In this document: positions 33,140-36,438 of the stretch, in pieces
Position numbering within the stretch: position 1 is the first letter of the stretch
Layout: every line of letters starts with the position of its first letter
From: Acephala macrosclerotiorum
Taxonomy: Eukaryota > Ascomycota > Leotiomycetes > Helotiales > Mollisiaceae
Assembly (NCBI GenBank): GCA_014904845.1
Contig: MU119629.1
Span: 1 to 36,438 of the forward strand
Reading direction: 5' to 3'
Length of the DNA: 36,438 bases
The notes under the pieces: generated by a model
Told to the model about the DNA's origin: nothing
The model's database searches: none
Seen by the model: only the letters and a program-made list of their open reading frames with translations
Made by a program: the position numbers and the translations under genes

Positions 33140-33164
33140 TCAAGAAGAGGAGGCACAAGAGGAA

Positions 33165-33604
33165 ATGGATAACGTTGGAGACGAGCTTTATAGCCTCACC
33201 AAGTATATCTTCCTTACTTGTCTACCATCCTTGCACTAATGACGTTGTAGTCAAGTCAAGCTTCTTCAGCGCAACGTTCAGTAAGCTACAGTGCCATGAC
33301 AGCATGCAAGAAGCTCACATGATGCAGGGCAATTCTGGATCAGACTGCGATGATGAACGAGATGAAGCAGCAGATGGCCGCACAAACTCTCTTGATTCGA
33401 CAACTGCAAGGACAGTTGGCAGAGTCCACGCGGTAAGCAGAGTCATCCCAGTTCCACTTAGAGCTGATGCTAATGGGTTACAGCACCATGCGAAACATCA
33501 ACACTCGATTCGGAGACGTCCAAGTAACTATGACTGAAGTCAGCCGCCGATTGCGTCGCCGCGCCGATCGCCGTGAGCGTCGTGAGAATCGCCGCGAGAC
33601 ATAG
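33165..33604 (+). CDS. Small coiled-coil protein with basic tail, four exons
   Basis: Exons 33165-33202, 33251-33280, 33328-33432 and 33484-33604 join in perfect phase. The introns (48, 47 and 51 nt) start GTATAT, GTAAGC and GTAAGC and end TAG, CAG and CAG; CACTAATGAC and TGCTAATGG serve as branch sites in the first and third. The product has 97 residues: MDNVGDELYSLTNQVKLLQR, a Gln/Met/Leu-rich helical middle (KQQMAAQTLLIRQLQGQL) likely to form a coiled coil, and a strongly basic end (RRLRRRADRRERRENRRET). An in-frame extension to 33084 (MMMSSPFGHVEG) is possible but overlaps the opposing gene's exon. The basic end could bind nucleic acid or act as a nuclear signal. Family not recognised. 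Confidence 0.7.
33203..33250 (+). other. Intron 1 of the coiled-coil gene
   Basis: 48 nt, GTATAT donor, CACTAATGAC branch region, TAG acceptor. Phase 2: the AA left of the intron and T right of it make Asn. It shows the local splice style: short introns with branch site 10-20 bases from the acceptor. Confidence 0.7.
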
Positions 33605-33749
33605 AGCCCACACACCAGCACAGCAGGACCGCCTGATTTGCTGTACATCTTTTGCTGAGATATCTTTTGCTAGGACATCATTTTTTCGGGGAGAGACAAT
33701 GAAGGACAAATCGCAAAGCTTACGAAACAATTGGGCATAAACAATATAA

Positions 33750-33953
33750 ATGGAAAAGATTTTGACAAGCAGAACGTCATCTGAACTCGCAATTGTGAAG
33801 TCCATATGGGACATCGGTGCGGCGCTAACCTAGAATTGACATCTCCAGCTAGGTTGAACGTTCACCGAAAACAAAGACAATCAACACGGAAAACCAGTAC
33901 ACTTCTGGGGCTTCGCATACAGTGCCAAGACGGCAGAACAGCTCTCCGAGTAA
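33750..33953 (+). CDS. Candidate small two-exon gene, unknown
   Basis: ATG at 33750 opens a frame reading MEKILTSRTSSELAIVKSIW DI to a possible donor at 33817 (G|GTGCGG). A 60-nt intron to AAG at 33876 puts the next exon in frame as DNQHGKPVHFWGFAYSAKTA EQLSE and TAA at 33951. A GCTAAC branch-like word lies inside, but far from the acceptor, and AAG is a weak acceptor. Alternatively the consensus GTAAGT at 33950 is a donor, with acceptors near 34000 or 34034, and the gene continues into the 34.0-34.5 kb frames. The coding look of the second exon is the main support. Confidence 0.3.
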
Positions 33954-34025
33954 GTCGAGGACTCTTGCCAAAATGCGTGCGAACTAACGTTAGAGACAGG
34001 TAAGTTCGAGTCGGAACTCATAAGT

Positions 34026-34508
34026 CAATGACAGCAAACGGCACGCCGATCTCCGCCTACATGGCAGTACACAAGAAGGCCAACTATACTACAATCATGA
34101 AGATCGACTACCGCTGCGAATTGGCCACGGACAAGGATGGAGAACGTTGTGTTGATAATTTGTGTTGGGCGGGATATCAAGTGGGATAAGACTTGGCTTG
34201 CTGCGTTGGAGAACATAGAGCATCAAGAAGAGACTCCCAAGGCGTTGGAGATGTTCTGGGATGCTTTCCAAAGACAACTCCTGTTGCCACTTGTTTGGAG
34301 AGTTCCCATCCAAAACTCAACTCGGTATTCGGTTGTGTTGCTGGTACCAAGGTTTTCTTGTTGGGTGGTTTTGGCAGACCTTCAGAACGCAGAAGAGGAC
34401 GACTTTGGAATGTTAGAATTTAGTGGTCTTGCTAGAGAGCTGGGAGGTGATGTTGGTGAGGACTTGGAAGAAGAGTCTGGGGGGGATTTTGAAGACGAGG
34501 AAGAGTAG
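34026..34508 (+). CDS. Gene-like region with competing frames, acidic C-terminus
   Basis: Two plus frames look coding. One runs from ATG 34028 (MTANGTPISAYMAVHKKANY ... then DKDGERCVDNLCWAGYQVG) to TAA near 34188. The other starts at ATG 34137 (MENVVLIICVGRDIKWDKTW ...), includes ETPKALEMFWDAFQRQ, and ends at 34508 in a long acidic tail (GEDLEEESGGDFEDEEE). They may be parts of one gene split by an intron or by a frameshift; I could not find splice sites that join them in phase. The antisense strand is also open for 60-70 codons. Function unknown. Confidence 0.3.
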
Positions 34509-34674
34509 CAATGTCCTTTCTGAAGGAGTTGCCATCGTCCACGATACAGAGCAGCAATGAATAATCTCTCTGCCATTTCATAGAGCCTTGGTGGTCGTGC
34601 AGGACGATAACACGTGATGTGGTGCTAGGAGATCAATGGGCTCGCCTTTTCGATTTCCTCCAAGCCTCAACATC

Positions 34675-35256
34675 ATGTCGCATCTCACGAAAGCGAGCTG
34701 CAGCGTAGCTCCGACCGTGTTTTCCGGGTAGGTCGATCATTCCTCATCGCTATAACAAACTAATTGTCGTAGATTCGCGCCTCTGGGCATACACAAGACC
34801 GAGCAAGCCAACGGTGAACCCTTGAAGCTGTTCGTTGCAATATTGAAGAGAAACGACCGTCGTCAACCGTGAGATATCGAGTACCAAACCAAGCTTACGA
34901 CTAATGAGCACGGCGGATGCACCATCGACTCCATCCAATGGGGTGACATTAACCTCGATGAGCGCCGGGTTCATCTCTTCGTCGTCGGAATCCCAGAGCA
35001 TTCAGTCTACGACGACATGCATCAGAGATGGGTCATGATATTCTTGATCTGCCGGGAGAAATACACCAGTACCACCTATATTCAAAGTACGGCCCCGGCC
35101 ATAGAACGTCTTTTCGGAAACAATCCCCATAGAACGCAGAAGGTAATTGGTTGGGACGAACCTATCGACGGCGACGAGTGGGAGACCACCGACGAGGAAT
35201 ATGAGGGCGAGGGATCCGCGAATGATTTCGAGCTCGAGAAAGACAACGATGCCTAG
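34675..35256 (+). pseudogene. Two-exon unknown gene with one in-frame TGA
   Basis: Exon 1 (34675-34727) begins MSHLTKASCSVAPTVFS. A 45-nt intron (34728-34772: GTAGGT donor, AAACTAAT branch, TAG acceptor) keeps phase into exon 2, which reads FAPLGIHKTEQANGEPLKLF and on to QP. There a TGA at 34870 (codon 51) interrupts. The same frame then continues for 127 codons: DINLDERRVHLFVVGIPEHS, VYDDMHQRWVMIFLICREKY, a PAIERLFGNN segment, and an acidic tail (DEWETTDEEYEGEG) to TAG at 35256. The CGA-to-TGA change is a one-step C-to-T event. No alternative intron around the TGA keeps phase. The antisense strand is open in register too, but its frame also has a stop and lacks splice structure. Family not recognised. 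Confidence 0.6.
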
Positions 35257-35306
35257 GGGCGTTCGGGAGGAGGACAACACGCAAGGATAGTGTGGTGGCA
35301 GTGGTA

Positions 35307-36039
35307 CCGGGGGGGCCCGTACCTACACTACACTCACTACGAACTTTTGAAAACTTATCGACTTTAAACTTAACTTTAAAAAATTAAATATTTGCAATAC
35401 TATATCCGATTTCCTTCAAATTTAAAATATGATATATTTGAATATGAAATATATAAATAAATCAATTGAAATTGTTAAATTCATTTTTAAATTTTTATTT
35501 TAAAAAAATAGATTTAAATCTAAAATCGATAATTTTGCCGATCTTTCTTATCACGTGATTAAAAACATAAATTTGAAATTTTTTGTAAAATATTTAAATT
35601 CGAGACTATTAATAATAAAAAATAAATTAAACGAGTAATTAAAAGCTTTAATTAAAAATAAAATTATAATTTAATCACACTTAAATCACATGATTTAAGT
35701 CACATGATTTAACAAATTTACTTTATATATTACGGAGCTAAAGTTCAAAGATTAATTAAAAAGGTTTTATTAAAGTAATTTTAAGCTCGAAAGCTTAAAA
35801 AAGTTAAATTTAAAACTATATACACTGTGCGTAGTCACGTGTTTATTAGCGCTGTAATATAAAAAAAAATTTTATAATAATAATTAATTTAATATACTTT
35901 ATATAATTAAAAAAAGCATGCGATCGATAAATATTACTATTTTATTAATTAATTAATATTTTTAAGGTTTTGAACAGCAAATTTTGGTGTGGTAGTTTTC
36001 AAAAGTTCGTAGTGAGTGTAGTGTAGGTAGGGGCCCCGG
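35307..36039. mobile_element. TA-flanked inverted-repeat element, 733 bp, AT-degraded interior
   Basis: The left terminal repeat (35307-35354) begins CCGGGGGGGCCCGTACCTAC and the right one (35995-36039) is its reverse complement apart from a 3-base size difference near the tip; the inner 36 bases, ending in CTACGAACTTTTGAAAAC, match exactly. TA flanks both ends (35305-35306 and 36040-36041), as for Tc1/mariner/pogo elements. The 640-bp interior is extremely AT-rich and has no open frame, as expected after RIP. It sits 50 bp after the stop of the preceding gene. A non-autonomous element or a deletion derivative. Confidence 0.9.
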
Positions 36040-36438
36040 TAAGTGGGGGCTTCTGGGTGAGAAGTTGGTGGGCAGACAGACGGGCTGGAGGGGTAGTGTG
36101 GTGGGGCTATATGCTCTCCCTTCAAAATCCTTGTAAATAGCTAGTTTCGAGGGCAGTGCTGGTCACGTGTCTTCTAGTACATAAGGAGCTTTCGCTCACC
36201 ATAGACTAATCAACAACCCTTTCTACTTCTACTCTGACTGATTGATTGATTGACTTACGAATTACGAATTACTTCGGATAAGTCTAGCCCACTGGCTAAG
36301 ACGAACTGACCTACGGTTGGGCCTTTTTGCTTTGTGCTCCATTGCCCTTCTACATTGGTAAAGCGACGCCGGGAAGTGAGTTGTCCCAGTGGACCTCGCT
36401 GAGAACTGTTTATGTGCGATTTGTGTATTCTGTCCTTC
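36040..36438 (+). promoter_or_regulatory. Promoter- or LTR-like segment at the window end
   Basis: No gene. The segment contains a GTCACGTGTC E-box-like site (36163), a CT-rich stretch (CCCTTTCTACTTCTACTCTG), a four-copy GATT run and a repeated TTACGAA (TTACGAATTACGAATTAC). This order (CACGTG, TATA-poor core, pyrimidine tract) fits either a fungal promoter firing to the right or the LTR of a retroelement that continues beyond the window. It cannot be decided from what is shown. Confidence 0.35.

Noticed and set aside
32886..33158. Signal-peptide-like minus frame (LLCLLFLIPAQVNA)
   Set aside because: There is no ATG in frame, and the hydrophobic run is the complement of the Glu-rich first exon of the coiled-coil gene.
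33084..33164. N-terminal extension MMMSSPFGHVEG of the coiled-coil gene
   Set aside because: It overlaps a convincing exon on the other strand; the ATG at 33165 gives a tidy product without the overlap.
34750..35280. Minus-strand frame of about 175 codons with one TGA
   Set aside because: In exact codon register opposite the spliced plus-strand gene; the plus strand has intron signals and an acidic tail typical of coding sequence, the minus strand has neither.

Overview
The window looks like subtelomeric or otherwise heterochromatin-prone DNA of a filamentous ascomycete (Pezizomycotina). The evidence is short introns (45-60 nt) with GTAAGT-type donors and CTAAC/CTAAT branch sites, AT-rich blocks that look degraded by RIP-type C-to-T mutation, TA-flanked inverted-repeat elements, and a decayed helicase of the telomere-linked RecQ type. 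No bacterial operons, rRNA, tRNA or CRISPR were seen.

Layout. 1-100 is an AAATAT hexamer tract. About 850-5150 is an AT-rich, stop-riddled minus-strand relic of a telomere-linked RecQ helicase. About 5650-9860 is the most striking structure: a GC-balanced array in which an inverted repeat (arms around GAATTG / CAATTC, about 75 bp apart) recurs every 301-316 bp some 14 times, with one exact half-step. 11.9-13.0 kb is a second array with a 153-bp (51-codon) unit, also carrying a small hairpin per unit; a 115-base run of N lies inside it. 14095-14329 is a small TA-flanked MITE. From 13 to 24 kb most sequence is anonymous, with a few gene fragments (17.7, 19.4 and 22.4 kb).

24.1-27.6 kb is an island bracketed by two 10-bp minisatellites in opposite orientation. 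It holds the only long intact gene, a 442-codon multi-pass membrane protein (25602-26930). 28.97-31.28 kb is a diverged 18-19-bp minisatellite with a purine-rich plus strand. 32.1-35.3 kb is gene-dense: a coiled-coil gene with three introns, and several neighbours that each look real but are broken by a single event (frameshift at 32.3 kb, out-of-phase splice at 32.9 kb, in-frame TGA at 34.87 kb). 35307-36039 is a second TA-flanked element with 45-48-bp terminal repeats and a very AT-rich interior. The last 400 bases look promoter- or LTR-like.

No pathway can be read across the genes. The picture is a region where repeats and mobile elements dominate and genes are decaying, except for the membrane-protein gene and the small spliced gene. 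Gene calls come from reading frames and splice signals by eye; family names come from recall of motifs, not from a search.
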